From Salinivibrio kushneri (GTDB taxonomy: Bacteria; Pseudomonadota; Gammaproteobacteria; Enterobacterales; Vibrionaceae): DNA of 64,000 nt. Below the pieces are notes generated by a model. It was not told the DNA's origin. It saw nothing but the letters and a program-made list of their open reading frames with translations, and searched no databases. Both the position numbers and the translations under genes were made by a program. How positions within the stretch are numbered: position 1 is the stretch's first letter; every line of letters begins with the position of its first letter. Of this stretch, positions 47,081 through 57,528 are shown piece by piece. The DNA lies in the NCBI RefSeq assembly GCF_005280275.1, contig NZ_CP040021.1:583001-647000 (forward strand), written 5' to 3'.

Positions 47081-49327
47081 ATGCATAAATTCTCAAAAAG
47101 CGCAGTGGCAACCTTAGTCTCTGGCCTTTTGCTGGGTGCCTCAGCGCACGCCGACGTCAGTATTACTCAAGGCAAGACTGCGATCCCCGATGGCGAGGCA
47201 ACCCACGCGCAAGACATCACGGTGAAGAACGAGCATGTCGCGTTCGCATTGGCGGTTGAGTCTGCGCCACCGTGGGGTGTGCCACGTGGCACCTTGGTGG
47301 ATCTTGCGGCGGTGAAAAATGGCAAAATTGATCTAGACCGAGTCGCTTTTGCAGATTTCATCCCTAATAGCTGGTCGGCCTGGCCGAACGATCGCAAGTC
47401 GATTGATATTGTTGAAGACAGCGATGAAAAAGCGGTGATCAAAGTGAGCCGTAACTTCGACAAGGTCGACATTACCACTTGGTATACCTTGGAAGCCGGC
47501 TCTGATTCGATTGGGCTGAAAACCGTAATGACCAACCAAGGCGAAGACGATCTTGAGCTGGAATCAGGCCACACAATCTGGCCGGATACGGGTTATCAGT
47601 TCGCGGTGCCGGGCCTTGAAGGCAATGAAGAAGCGATGGCCGATAATGCCCTTGCCGATCGCATGGTCGCCTATGATCGTGATTGGGCCTTCGCACTGCA
47701 TGCGCCTTATTTTGACCGCATCAAATACAATGGCCGCGATATGTATTTGGGCCACACGCTGAAAGCCGGTGAGACCCGTACCTTTGACTCAAAGCTGCAG
47801 GTTGTTCCTAACGGCGATATGGCACCGATTGTCAAAGCGGAAGCTGAGCGTCATGGCGAAGCAACGGGCACCATTACCGGTCAACTTCGTGCCGACAACG
47901 GTAACGTGCCGGACGATGCGATTGTGATGATTGAAAAAGACGGCCACCCTTACGCGTGGACGCTTGCTAAAGATGGCCAGTACAACATGGCATTGCCGGA
48001 AGGTAAGTACCAAGTGTATGGCACGGCAACCGGGCATGCGAATAGCCAGCCGCAATCTATTACCGTGAGTGCTGACAGTGAGCAGACACTGGACTTCACA
48101 TCGCTGAAAAGCCCAGCAACGCTTGCACTTAACGTGGAAGAGGCCGCCTCTGGTGTCGCCAAAGACGCGCGTGTCACCATTATCGAAGGTCAAGCGCCAC
48201 CGGTTGAGTTCTTGGGTAAACGCACCTTCTTCACTGACTTGCTGCCAGCCGGCCATGCCGAGCTAAAACTGGCACCGGGTGAATACAAGCTGGGCATTAA
48301 CGCGGGTGCGGGCTTTACTGCAGAATCACAAACCTTGGATGTCACGCTCGAGTCGGGCAAAACCAATCAACAAGTGGTGAAAGTGCCTCAGGTGACTTTC
48401 CCGAACCGTAACCATTGGTATGGCGCTGACTTGCACCACCACGGCAATGTGCTGGAAGGGGTAACCCCACCAGAAATCGTGGTGCAGGCTCAGCTGGCAA
48501 CTGACTTGGATCTGACCTTTATCAGTGATCACGACTCCACCATTAATCACAAAGTCTTTGCTGACTTATCAGCAAAACGTGGTGTGCCTTTCATCCCATC
48601 GATTGAGATTTCGCCTTCTTGGGGTCACATGAACCCATTCCCCATCGACAATGGCGCGGCACTAACGGTCGATCCGGGTACTGATGACGTGCATACCTTG
48701 ATTGATGCTGCACATGACATGGGTGCAGAAGTGGTGCCGATGAACCATCCTTATAACGATTATGGTTATTTCACTAATATCGCCAAAGATGCGGTGCCGG
48801 GCGGTGAGACAGACCGTTTCGATCTGATGGAGCTTAACGCTCGCGTTGACAACGAGCCGACTCTGAAAAAAGCACATGATATGTGGGATAGCGGCGAAGC
48901 TATGTATTTCACTGCGGGTACCGATACCCATGATGCGTGGAACCAGCTGACTGGTCGTATTCGTATGATGGCTAACGTTGACGGTGAGTTGACGCCACTG
49001 GCCTTTGCTAAAGCGTTGAAAGCTGGTCACGGCTATGCCACTCAGGGACCAATTCTATATCCACAAAACATCATGTTTGGTGAAACCGCCAAGGCAGGTG
49101 ATAAATGGGATATTAATGTGGTCGCCGCGGATGGCCTCAAAGAAGTGCGCTTAATCGGTCAAGGTGGCGAGGTGCTAAACAGCATCACCATTAACCCCGA
49201 AGAGAGCACCCAGCGTCTTGAGCTATCACTGCCTATTCCTGCGGATGCAGAAGGTTGGATCAACCTAGAAGTAGAAGACAAAGACGGCAGCACGGCATGG
49301 ACCAACCCAGTTTGGCTTCAGTCGTAA
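47081..49327 (+). CDS. CehA/McbA-type PHP-domain metallohydrolase, secreted
   Basis: A 748-residue periplasmic or secreted protein with signal peptide ending LLLGASAHA. Residues about 25-260 are a beta-sandwich-like region, and 265-435 hold two carboxypeptidase regulatory-like repeats (GTITGQLRADNGNV; LNVEEAASGVAKDARVTI). The PHP metal site comes after: D450-L-H452-H453-H454, D483-H484-D485, E509, H516, then MNHPYND and TAGTDTHDAW. PHP enzymes of this type hydrolyse phosphoesters or carbamates. A final beta domain covers 665-748. The substrate is unknown. It lies between recC and recB. Confidence 0.83.
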   Translation: MHKFSKSAVATLVSGLLLGASAHADVSITQGKTAIPDGEATHAQDITVKNEHVAFALAVESAPPWGVPRGTLVDLAAVKNGKIDLDRVAFADFIPNSWSAWPNDRKSIDIVEDSDEKAVIKVSRNFDKVDITTWYTLEAGSDSIGLKTVMTNQGEDDLELESGHTIWPDTGYQFAVPGLEGNEEAMADNALADRMVAYDRDWAFALHAPYFDRIKYNGRDMYLGHTLKAGETRTFDSKLQVVPNGDMAPIVKAEAERHGEATGTITGQLRADNGNVPDDAIVMIEKDGHPYAWTLAKDGQYNMALPEGKYQVYGTATGHANSQPQSITVSADSEQTLDFTSLKSPATLALNVEEAASGVAKDARVTIIEGQAPPVEFLGKRTFFTDLLPAGHAELKLAPGEYKLGINAGAGFTAESQTLDVTLESGKTNQQVVKVPQVTFPNRNHWYGADLHHHGNVLEGVTPPEIVVQAQLATDLDLTFISDHDSTINHKVFADLSAKRGVPFIPSIEISPSWGHMNPFPIDNGAALTVDPGTDDVHTLIDAAHDMGAEVVPMNHPYNDYGYFTNIAKDAVPGGETDRFDLMELNARVDNEPTLKKAHDMWDSGEAMYFTAGTDTHDAWNQLTGRIRMMANVDGELTPLAFAKALKAGHGYATQGPILYPQNIMFGETAKAGDKWDINVVAADGLKEVRLIGQGGEVLNSITINPEESTQRLELSLPIPADAEGWINLEVEDKDGSTAWTNPVWLQS

Positions 49328-49351
49328 ACGTCGAGTCTCAATAAACGAACC

Positions 49352-49376
49352 AAGGCCAGCGATGCTGGCCTTTTTT
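49352..49376 (+). terminator. Intrinsic terminator of the PHP gene
   Basis: A perfect 9-bp stem AAGGCCAGC / GCTGGCCTT with GAT loop is followed by a run of Ts. Confidence 0.92.
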
Positions 49377-49490
49377 GATCGTGACGCGCTTTCTGCTTAT
49401 GGTATAACCTGTTTTATTTTTAGGATCATAAGTTTAAGCGGCAAGTGATTCACCATGCTGCCAGCTTATGCAGCACCAAAAGGTGGCAGT

Positions 49491-49994
49491 ATGGACATAA
49501 CGCTAACTCCCGTTTCTTCCCAATCTCACACAGTATTGAAGAACCTTTTTCAGCTTTATATGTATGACATGTCGGCATTTATAGCGTTGCCATTAACTGA
49601 GGAAGGATGCTTTAGTGTCCCCGATCATGTTCTCGCACCGTATGATGACGCCCTTCATCATTGGGCCTACTTGATTTATGCGGATAATGAACTGGCAGGG
49701 TTTGCAATGCTACGTCGATATCCTGAGGATATGTCGTGTTTAGATATGGATCAGTTTTTTATCATAAACCGTTTTCGTGGTTCAAACGTTGGCAAGGCTG
49801 CTTTCAAGCAATTAGTCGCTCAACATCAAGGGAACTGGCAAATTCGCGTTTTACTGAAAAACACGCCGGCCCATTACTTCTGGCAATCCGCCGTTCGTGA
49901 CCTAGTTGGAGAGGCGTACCAACGTAGTGAAGAAAAAGATCGTGACCTCATCATGACTTTTATTCGATTCAGCTATGAAGGGGGGGCGGTTTAA
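49491..49994 (+). CDS. GNAT family N-acetyltransferase
   Basis: A 167-residue acetyltransferase-like protein. Recognisable are AYLIYADNELAGFAML (beta-4 region), and DMDQFFIINRFRGSNVGKAAFKQLV with RGSNVG matching the R/Q-x-x-G-x-G acetyl-CoA loop (third glycine kept, middle replaced by N-V). The target is unknown. ATG 49491 follows AAAAGGTGGC; a frame from 49455 would add 12 residues with no such signal. It stands between the PHP gene and recB, with its own upstream terminator behind it. Confidence 0.78.
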   Translation: MDITLTPVSSQSHTVLKNLFQLYMYDMSAFIALPLTEEGCFSVPDHVLAPYDDALHHWAYLIYADNELAGFAMLRRYPEDMSCLDMDQFFIINRFRGSNVGKAAFKQLVAQHQGNWQIRVLLKNTPAHYFWQSAVRDLVGEAYQRSEEKDRDLIMTFIRFSYEGGAV

Positions 49995-50146
49995 GGCTTC
50001 CGGCAAGCGTGGCTGCTGAGTGACCAATGAGGGTGTACCTCCGTTTCTTAAAACGTTAGCTGCTCCGCTTGGTTACCTTCGTTAGAATATGTTTTACCCC
50101 AAGGGGTTGCTACAATAGCGGGCAGACTAGGCGATGAAATAATGAT

Positions 50147-53100
50147 ATGGAACCGCAGATCCTCAACCCGCTCACCTTGCCACTTGATGGCGTCCGATTA
50201 ATCGAAGCCTCCGCCGGCACCGGTAAGACGTTTACCATTGCTGGCTTGTACCTGCGATTGTTGCTTGGGCATGGCCGCGCAGCGCCGTGTCGGGTCGAGC
50301 AAATACTGGTGGTGACGTTTACCGAAGCGGCAACCCAAGAGCTAAAAGACCGTATTCGACGTCGCATTCATGAGGCGCGTTTTGCTTTTATGCGCGGGGA
50401 GAGTGACGATCCTATCATTGGCCCTTTGCTGGCAGAGATTTGCGATCATAAAACCGCGGCGCAGCGACTGTTAGAGGCCGAACGTCAGATCGACGAGGCG
50501 GCCATCTATACCATTCACGGTTTTTGTCAGCGGATGCTGACCCAAAATGCGTTTGAGTCGGGCAGCCTGTTCAGTCATGAATTTGTCACCGACGAGCGAC
50601 AGATCAAAGCGCGTGCGGCGGCCGACTTTTGGCGTCGCCGTTTTTATCCGCTGCCTAAATCGTTAGCCGGTGTGGTGAGCAGCTACTGGCCCGCACCGGA
50701 GGCCTTATTAAAAGAGATTGCGCCCTATTTATCCGGGCCGGCTGTCACGGTCAAGGCGCCTGATCTCGGCGAAGATCTCATGGCGGCACACCAAGCGGCG
50801 ATTGCCAAGATTGATGCGGTGAAGCGCGCATGGCGCGAGGCGGGGGAGCAGATCAACGAACAACTCAGCGCCGCTAAACTCGATGGCCGCAGCTATCGCA
50901 AAGATCATTTGGCGAACTGGCTGAATGCGATGGAACAATGGGCCAATGCCGAGACGCTTGATTACCAGTTGCCCGACAAATTGGAAAAATTCGCCCAACA
51001 GACGTTGGCGGCCAAGAGTAAAGCTGAGCCACCGAGCCTAGCGCTATTTGATCAAATTCAGGCATTGGTTGATCAGCCGCCGACGTTAAAACCGGGATTG
51101 ACCGCACTGGCGATTAAAGAAGTGCGGCAGCTGCTCCGCCAAGAAAAACGTCGCCAAGGGTGGCTCTCGTTTGACGATCTCCTTTCTCAACTTGCCAGCG
51201 CACTTGACCAAGATAGCCAAGACCAGTTGGCGGCACGTATTCGCAGCTTATATCCGGTGGCAATGATTGATGAATTCCAAGATACCGACCCGCTGCAATA
51301 TCAGATTTTTAGCACTGTCTATCAGCCACCAGTGGCGGACGATGCCCCTGTATTCGCAGACGCAGAGACAGAGGAAGAGGGTGAGCGCACCGGCTTAATG
51401 ATAATTGGCGATCCTAAGCAGGCAATTTATGCCTTTCGTGGCGCCGATATCTTCACCTATATTCATGCCCGTGCACAGGTGAGTGATCACTATAACCTTG
51501 CCACCAACTGGCGCTCGACAGATGGCATGGTGCGCGGAGTCAATGCCTTGTTCTCACGTGCGAAGGCACCGTTTGTTTATCAAGACAGTATTCCCTTTTT
51601 AGCGGTGGCCTCGTCGCCTAGCGCCAAACAAAAGGCGCTGGTGGTGGAGGGAAACGAGCAGCCCGCGCTCACCTTTTGGCATCACAGCCCGGATGAATTG
51701 TGTGCCAAGCAAGATTTTGAACAGACCTTAGCGGTGAGTACCGCACAGCATATCACGCAAGTGCTCAACCAATCGGTGGTGGGCAATAGTTATCTACAGA
51801 CGCCTTCCGGCCAAGCCGAAATTCAGCCGCACAATATCGCCGTGTTGGTGCGCACCGGACGCGAGGCACAGCTGGTCAAGCAAGCGCTGGCCGAAAAAGG
51901 CGTGGCGTCTGTGTATCTTTCTAACCGTGATAATGTGTTCGCCAGCCCTGTCGCCAGCGATATTGAGCGCATCTTGGTGGCGGTGATGCAGCCTGAAAAC
52001 GAGCGTAAGTTGCGGGCAGCGCTAGCCAGCCCCTTATTTGGCCTGACTGCCGAGCAGCTGGCGCTACTTAATCAAGACGAAGCCTTGTGGGAGCAAGAGG
52101 TGGTGGCCTTTAGCCATTACCGTGATACTTGGCAGCGCCGTGGGGTGATGCCGATGCTTCGCCAAGTCGCCAGTGCCCGCCAAGTGGCAGAAAACTGGTT
52201 GGCGATGCCGCAAGGCGAGCGCTGTGTGACCGATTTTTTGCATATTGCGGAGTTGCTGCAAAGTGCCAGCCAGCAATTGGATAACCCCCACGCGCTGATC
52301 CGCTGGTTACAAGAGCGGATGGCCGAGCCGGCTCAACAATCGGAAGAGCAGCAGGTACGGTTGGAGTCGGAGCGTGATTTGGTGCAAATCGTCACCATCC
52401 ACAAATCGAAAGGCTTGGAATACGATCTGGTTTACTTGCCGTTTGCTTGTCAGTATCGCGAAAGCAGCCAACCTTTTTATCATGATGAACAGTATCAGCC
52501 GGTGCTGGCGCTGGATAATGTCGATGAAGGCAAAGAGCGCGCTGAAAAAGAGCGGCTGGCTGAAGATATCCGCTTGCTGTATGTGGCGGTGACCCGTGCC
52601 GTGTATGGGTGTTTTATCGGCTGTGCACCTCTTAAACAAGGTAACAGTCGGCAAAAAGACTCGGCCTTGCACTTAACGGCCCTCGGCTATTTGCTTCAGC
52701 ATGGAGAGGCCGGTGATGCTGGCCTGCTGGCCGAGAGTTTGGCTGGATTGGCGAACGCGAGCGATGCGGTGGCTGTGGTTGCGCCACCGGAGCCGGACGA
52801 TAGTCTTTATACCCCTCAAACGGGGGCGCACGAGGCGCTAAGCGCGCGTCAGTTTGACGGGAAGATTGACCGTCAGTGGCGCTTAACCAGTTACTCAGGG
52901 CTGTTAAAACAGAGCCATCATGTCAGCGCCTTGCCCACATTAGCCAGTTACGACTTGGACGCGGACGATGATCTCGCTGACGAGGAGACGCCGGATGTAG
53001 CGGTGGATCCTTGGTCAGTTTTTGCGTTTCCCAAAGGCGCACGAGCCGGTACCTTTTTACATACCTTATTTGAAGAGGTGGACTTTACCGCGGATTTGAT

Positions 53101-53734
53101 GAGTGAAGAAGTCGCTGAGCTTATTACCCATCACCTTAGCTTGGAGAACTATGACCCGCAGTGGTGCCCGATATTACAGCAGTGGATGACACAGGTATTG
53201 AAACACCCGCTTAATGACCAAGGGCTGAGGCTGAACCATATTGATAACGCCAGTCGATTAACGGAGATGGAGTTCGTGATGCCTTTGGCCGCACTCGACT
53301 GCCAGCGACTCAATCGACTCGCCGCGCGATATGATGCGTTATCGGCGCGTGCTGGCCAGCTCACCTTTGACACGGCGCGCGGGATGTTAAAAGGCTTTAT
53401 CGATTTAACCTTCCGCGCCGACGGCAAGTATTACGTGCTGGATTGGAAGTCGAACCATTTAGGGGACAGTGTGGACGATTATCATCCTGAGGCGCTCAAA
53501 GAGGCGATGATCGCGCACCGATACGACTTTCAGTACCAGATCTATACCTTGGCGCTGCACCGCTTTTTGCGCCAGCGGATCCCAGATTATGATTACGACA
53601 CCCATGTGGGGGGTGTGTTTTATTTCTTTTTACGGGGCGCCAGTGATAGCGGCGAGACCGGTGTGTTCGCGCACCGTCCCGATAAGGCGCTGATTGACGC
53701 CTTGGACAACCTCTTTGCTGGAGAGTCGGTATGA
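50147..53734 (+). CDS. recB: Exodeoxyribonuclease V beta chain RecB
   Basis: RecB is the 3'-5' helicase and the nuclease of RecBCD. The 1195-residue protein has Walker A ASAGTGKT (K27), UvrD motifs VVTFTEAATQELKDRI, TIHGFCQRML, MIDEFQDTDPLQY, IIGDPKQAIYAFRGAD, TIHKSKGLEYDLVYLP, LLYVAVTRA. The C-terminal nuclease has D1086 (GFIDL), D1099 and K1101 (DWKSN). All catalytic residues are kept. ATG 50147; the last bases overlap the recD start (ATGA). Confidence 0.97.
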   Translation: MEPQILNPLTLPLDGVRLIEASAGTGKTFTIAGLYLRLLLGHGRAAPCRVEQILVVTFTEAATQELKDRIRRRIHEARFAFMRGESDDPIIGPLLAEICDHKTAAQRLLEAERQIDEAAIYTIHGFCQRMLTQNAFESGSLFSHEFVTDERQIKARAAADFWRRRFYPLPKSLAGVVSSYWPAPEALLKEIAPYLSGPAVTVKAPDLGEDLMAAHQAAIAKIDAVKRAWREAGEQINEQLSAAKLDGRSYRKDHLANWLNAMEQWANAETLDYQLPDKLEKFAQQTLAAKSKAEPPSLALFDQIQALVDQPPTLKPGLTALAIKEVRQLLRQEKRRQGWLSFDDLLSQLASALDQDSQDQLAARIRSLYPVAMIDEFQDTDPLQYQIFSTVYQPPVADDAPVFADAETEEEGERTGLMIIGDPKQAIYAFRGADIFTYIHARAQVSDHYNLATNWRSTDGMVRGVNALFSRAKAPFVYQDSIPFLAVASSPSAKQKALVVEGNEQPALTFWHHSPDELCAKQDFEQTLAVSTAQHITQVLNQSVVGNSYLQTPSGQAEIQPHNIAVLVRTGREAQLVKQALAEKGVASVYLSNRDNVFASPVASDIERILVAVMQPENERKLRAALASPLFGLTAEQLALLNQDEALWEQEVVAFSHYRDTWQRRGVMPMLRQVASARQVAENWLAMPQGERCVTDFLHIAELLQSASQQLDNPHALIRWLQERMAEPAQQSEEQQVRLESERDLVQIVTIHKSKGLEYDLVYLPFACQYRESSQPFYHDEQYQPVLALDNVDEGKERAEKERLAEDIRLLYVAVTRAVYGCFIGCAPLKQGNSRQKDSALHLTALGYLLQHGEAGDAGLLAESLAGLANASDAVAVVAPPEPDDSLYTPQTGAHEALSARQFDGKIDRQWRLTSYSGLLKQSHHVSALPTLASYDLDADDDLADEETPDVAVDPWSVFAFPKGARAGTFLHTLFEEVDFTADLMSEEVAELITHHLSLENYDPQWCPILQQWMTQVLKHPLNDQGLRLNHIDNASRLTEMEFVMPLAALDCQRLNRLAARYDALSARAGQLTFDTARGMLKGFIDLTFRADGKYYVLDWKSNHLGDSVDDYHPEALKEAMIAHRYDFQYQIYTLALHRFLRQRIPDYDYDTHVGGVFYFFLRGASDSGETGVFAHRPDKALIDALDNLFAGESV

Positions 53735-55569
53735 AACAAGCATTAATGGCACTTTACCAGCGCGGGGAATTGCGAGCGATTGATGTGCAATTTGCTTGTT
53801 TGATGGGCGAAGAAGACACCCAATTAGATAAGGCTGCTATCACAGTATGGGCGGCGCTGCTGAGTCGCGAAGTGGGCAAAGGCCATGTCTGCCTTGATTT
53901 GCACCAGTGGCAGCCACCCAGTGACGTCGCTTGGCAGCCTTTGCTAGAACATATTGATAGCCAAGCGCCAAGCGAGCAACTGGCACAGGCGTCGGTGGTG
54001 TCTGACGGGACGCAGGCGACGCCCTTGGTGCTTGCGGGACACCGACTGTATTTGCATCGTTACTGGCATGCCGAGCAGCAAGTGGCGGGGCATATTCGCC
54101 AGCGTCTGACGGCGCTGCCGGTACCGGATGAGGCCAGACAAACTCTAGATAATTTATTTGCCGCCTCACAGGCAGAGATAGACTGGCAAAAAGTGGCGGC
54201 AGCCACCGCGTTGACCCAGTCTTTTGCGGTGATTTCGGGTGGACCGGGTACGGGTAAAACCACCACCGTCGCCCGTTTGTTGGCGGCGCTGGTGGCGTCA
54301 CACCATGCCGAGCGCACAACCTCTTCAGCGCTCACTATCAAACTGGTCGCCCCGACCGGCAAAGCGGCTAACCGATTGACTGAATCTCTGGGACGGGCGA
54401 TTGCTGCCTTGCCTGTTGATCATGACGTGAAAGCGGCGCTGCCGACCCAAGCCAGCACCATTCACCGATTATTAGGGGCGATTCCGCAGCGGGTGGCGTT
54501 TCGCCATCATAAAAATAACCCCGTGCATGCGGATGTGTTGATTGTCGATGAAGCCTCGATGGTGGACTTGCCCTTGATGGCACAACTGTTCGATGCCTTG
54601 GCGCCTTCAACACGCATTATTTTGCTGGGGGATAAAGATCAGCTTGCCTCTGTGGAAGCGGGGGCGGTGCTAGGGGATATTTGTCAGTACGCTGAGGCGG
54701 GCTATCCAGCGGCGCAAGCGGCGCGTTTAAGCCAGTTAACAGGCTTTGACGTACCCGAAAACCCACATGCGCCAGCGATCGCCAGTGCCCTGTGTCTGCT
54801 GCGCAAAAGTTATCGTTTTGATGCTCAATCCGGCATTGGCCAGCTCGCCTTTGCGGTGAACCGAGGAGAGATGGCCGAGGTGGGGGCGGTGTTAAAACGC
54901 GGCTATGGCGATATTACCCACCATGTGCTGAGTGATGACAGTTATCAGACCCTGATGCAACAAGCGGTGACAGGATATCGCGATTACTTAACAACACTCG
55001 ATAATGCGACGCTCGAAAACCCGCCATCCATGGCGGACGTGCTGAGTGCCTTTAGCCAATTTCGTTTGTTGTGTGCATTGACCGAAGGCCCATTTGGTGT
55101 CGCTGGCCTCAACCAAGCCATTGAGCAGCACTTGGCGTCGGCGGGGCTGGTCGCTAAAGAGCGTGATACTTGGTATCACGGTCGGCCGATCATGATTTTG
55201 CAAAACGACCATGCCCTAGGATTGTATAACGGTGATATTGGGATTGCGGTGCAACACGCGGGGATCACCCGGGTAGCGTTTGAAACGCACGATGGAGAAG
55301 TGCGCTATTTGCTTGCCAGCCGTTTGCCCGCCCATCAAACCGCGTTTGCGATGACGGTGCATAAATCACAGGGCTCGGAGTTTGCGCATACGGTGTTGGT
55401 GTGTCCGCCTACCATTTCACCAGTGCTCACCCGCGAGCTGATTTACACCGGCATCACGCGGGCGAAGCGCCAGCTTGATCTCTACGCGTCTTGGCCGGTG
55501 CTGCGCCACGGTGTAGGCGCACGCACCGCCCGTTATAGTGGTTTGCCGGATGCCTTGATAGCGCCTTGA
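53731..55569 (+). CDS. recD: Exodeoxyribonuclease V alpha chain RecD
   Basis: RecD is the 5'-3' helicase of RecBCD. The 612-residue product has Walker A GGPGTGKT with K176, LIVDEASMVDLPLM, ILLGDKDQLASVEAGAVLGD, the KSYRFDAQSGIGQLAFAVNRG block, and the C-terminal TVHKSQGSEF and YTGITRAKRQL helicase motifs. It starts within the recB stop codon. argA lies convergently 15 bases downstream of its stop. Confidence 0.96.
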   Translation: MKQALMALYQRGELRAIDVQFACLMGEEDTQLDKAAITVWAALLSREVGKGHVCLDLHQWQPPSDVAWQPLLEHIDSQAPSEQLAQASVVSDGTQATPLVLAGHRLYLHRYWHAEQQVAGHIRQRLTALPVPDEARQTLDNLFAASQAEIDWQKVAAATALTQSFAVISGGPGTGKTTTVARLLAALVASHHAERTTSSALTIKLVAPTGKAANRLTESLGRAIAALPVDHDVKAALPTQASTIHRLLGAIPQRVAFRHHKNNPVHADVLIVDEASMVDLPLMAQLFDALAPSTRIILLGDKDQLASVEAGAVLGDICQYAEAGYPAAQAARLSQLTGFDVPENPHAPAIASALCLLRKSYRFDAQSGIGQLAFAVNRGEMAEVGAVLKRGYGDITHHVLSDDSYQTLMQQAVTGYRDYLTTLDNATLENPPSMADVLSAFSQFRLLCALTEGPFGVAGLNQAIEQHLASAGLVAKERDTWYHGRPIMILQNDHALGLYNGDIGIAVQHAGITRVAFETHDGEVRYLLASRLPAHQTAFAMTVHKSQGSEFAHTVLVCPPTISPVLTRELIYTGITRAKRQLDLYASWPVLRHGVGARTARYSGLPDALIAP

Positions 55570-55584
55570 GTGCAGTGACATCTG

Positions 55585-56910
55585 CTAAAGCGCTAAGGTC
55601 AGCACCTTAGAGCGACGCTGATAGTTGTACAGCTCTTGGCGAGTGTTGGGGAGTGCTGACACATCGGAGAGCAAAAAGCCTTGTTCCAGAAACCAATGCA
55701 AACTATGGGTAGTGAGCACAAAAATGGTTTCGAGTCCTTTGGCTTTGGCGCGTTGTTTGAGGTGATTGAGCAGCATGACACCGCGGTCGCCATCACGGTA
55801 GTCGGGATGAATGGCGACACATGCCATCTCGCCGGTGCGCGCGTCACTAAACGGGTAGAGGGCGGCGCAGCCTATCACCAATCCATCCCGCTCGATGATG
55901 GTAAAGCGTGGGATTTCTTGCTCCAGTTGTTCCCGCGAGCGGCGTACTAGGATCCCTTGTTGCTCCAAAGGGCGGATCAAATCCAAGATCCCACCGATAT
56001 CGTCAATCTGGGCTTGGCGCACTTTTTCGGCACGCTCCATCACGATCTGGGTGCCGATCCCTTCAATCGAGAACAGCTCTTGGATTAATGCCCCATCTTT
56101 TTTATAGCTGATTAAGTGACTGCGGGTGACGCCAGCGCGACACGCAGCAATCGCGCCGCGTAAAAAGCGACTGGTGCCAGAGCCGGTATCGCCAGCGGCT
56201 TCTCTCGCCTCTAAAAGCGGTTGGGCTTGGGTAGGCAGTAACTCGGAAATCACCTCATTGTCTTGGTTTAAGACCCCTTGCTCGGAGCAAAAGCCAATCA
56301 ACTTGTCTGCGCGTAATCGAATCGCAACCTGAGTCGCCACTTCTTCGGAGGTGAGATTAAAGCATTCCCCAGTGACTGAGCTGGCCACTGGCCCCATCAG
56401 CACGATTGCATTTTGATCGAGCTGGCGCTGAATACCGTCAATATCGATGCGGCGAATTTTGCCACTGTGACAATAATCAATTCCTTCATCGACGCCCAAC
56501 GGTTGCGCGATAACAAAATTGCCACTGATCACATTGATCTGAGCGCCGGCCATGGGCGTGTTATTCAGCCCCATGGATAAGCGTGCCGTGATGTCGAGTT
56601 GTACTTGGCCGGCCGCTTGTTTGACCACTTCAAGCGCGTGGTTGTCGGTGATGCGAACACCTTTGTGATAAGGCGTTTCCAGTCCGTACTGATTTAAGGC
56701 GCAATTAATCTGTGGACGGGCACCAAACACCAACACCAGTTTCATGCCCAGGCTGTTGAGTAGGGCGATATCATTGACGATATTCTGAAAGTTCTCATCC
56801 GCCATCGCCTCGCCACCCAGCATAATCACCGCGGTTTTATCTCGGTGAGCGTTGACATACGGCGCCGATTGGCGAAACCCTTTAACCAGTGCGGTACTTC
56901 TTATTTTCAC
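55585..56910 (-). CDS. argA: Amino-acid N-acetyltransferase (N-acetylglutamate synthase)
   Basis: ArgA makes N-acetylglutamate, the first step of arginine synthesis. The 441-residue chain has the amino acid kinase-like domain at about 1-285 ([37 protein letters not shown]) and the GNAT domain at about 295-441 ([41 protein letters not shown] with the acetyl-CoA loop). Starts at ATG 56910. Convergent with recD, as in E. coli. A weak ArgR box lies upstream. Confidence 0.96.
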   Translation of the reverse strand: MKIRSTALVKGFRQSAPYVNAHRDKTAVIMLGGEAMADENFQNIVNDIALLNSLGMKLVLVFGARPQINCALNQYGLETPYHKGVRITDNHALEVVKQAAGQVQLDITARLSMGLNNTPMAGAQINVISGNFVIAQPLGVDEGIDYCHSGKIRRIDIDGIQRQLDQNAIVLMGPVASSVTGECFNLTSEEVATQVAIRLRADKLIGFCSEQGVLNQDNEVISELLPTQAQPLLEAREAAGDTGSGTSRFLRGAIAACRAGVTRSHLISYKKDGALIQELFSIEGIGTQIVMERAEKVRQAQIDDIGGILDLIRPLEQQGILVRRSREQLEQEIPRFTIIERDGLVIGCAALYPFSDARTGEMACVAIHPDYRDGDRGVMLLNHLKQRAKAKGLETIFVLTTHSLHWFLEQGFLLSDVSALPNTRQELYNYQRRSKVLTLAL

Positions 56911-56919
56911 GCGGACACC

Positions 56920-56933
56920 TGTTTAATTATTCA
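56920..56933. promoter_or_regulatory. Possible ArgR box upstream of argA
   Basis: TGTTTAATTATTCA resembles an ARG box (TGAATN4ATTCA); the right half ATTCA is perfect and the left half matches three of five. It sits ten bases upstream of the argA start. No second box at the usual spacing is clear. Confidence 0.35.
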
Positions 56934-57143
56934 TTATATATGCCTTTTTATTCTTTTTCAGGTCTGAGTGTCAAGTCCTGTCTGGTGTCAAGGCGCACGT
57001 GAAGCGATAAGGTTTCGCGCGCACTCTCAACACTGCCAGTCGCAATGTCGGTAGATGAAGCAAGATCACAATCTAGCGTTCAGCGTCTAAAATAAAGTAA
57101 TGAGTCAGTTATGCTGGAATAAAAAGCACTGAGAGGTAAGCGT

Positions 57144-57500
57144 GTGCGAAAAACGAAACAAGTGGTTCTATTAGTTCTTTTGATCTTATTTGGTGGGACG
57201 GGGTTTTTAGTGGCGACTCAGCCGGCCATTTTTGCGCCTGACGTGACGCAAGCCGATTTGTATGGAGAATGGGTAGAACAAGATGTGGCACCTTATGCCG
57301 CCGACCAGTTTGAAATACGCTCTGATGGTATTTACACCAATGGGAGCCGCGCCACCACTGAGTATCAGTTTGATGGCGATCAGCTCAAATATACGATAGG
57401 AACCGAAACCTACCTATATCGGGTTGAAGACGCAAAGACGCTCGAGCGTATTGAACCTGCTCATTACACATCCTTTTTTGCCAAAGATAATCGCTCATGA
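57144..57500 (+). CDS. DUF2850 family membrane-anchored protein
   Basis: A 118-residue protein of the DUF2850 type found in vibrios. One hydrophobic helix near residues 6-24 (VVLLVLLILFGGTGFLV) should anchor it in the inner membrane with the rest outside. The C-terminal part has the typical DLYGEWVEQDVAPYAADQFEIRSDGIYTNGS region. Function is unknown. It starts at GTG 57144 with GAGAGG upstream. It is divergent from argA and convergent with a small minus-strand gene. Confidence 0.8.
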   Translation: MRKTKQVVLLVLLILFGGTGFLVATQPAIFAPDVTQADLYGEWVEQDVAPYAADQFEIRSDGIYTNGSRATTEYQFDGDQLKYTIGTETYLYRVEDAKTLERIEPAHYTSFFAKDNRS

Positions 57501-57528
57501 GGGACGTGTTAGCCGCTACGCGGCCTGG

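Noticed and set aside
49994-50070. attC-like element (ACGTTAGC) after the GNAT gene, suggesting an integron cassette
   Set aside because: The core site does not match GTTRRRY, no paired inverse core site is present, and neighbours are chromosomal.
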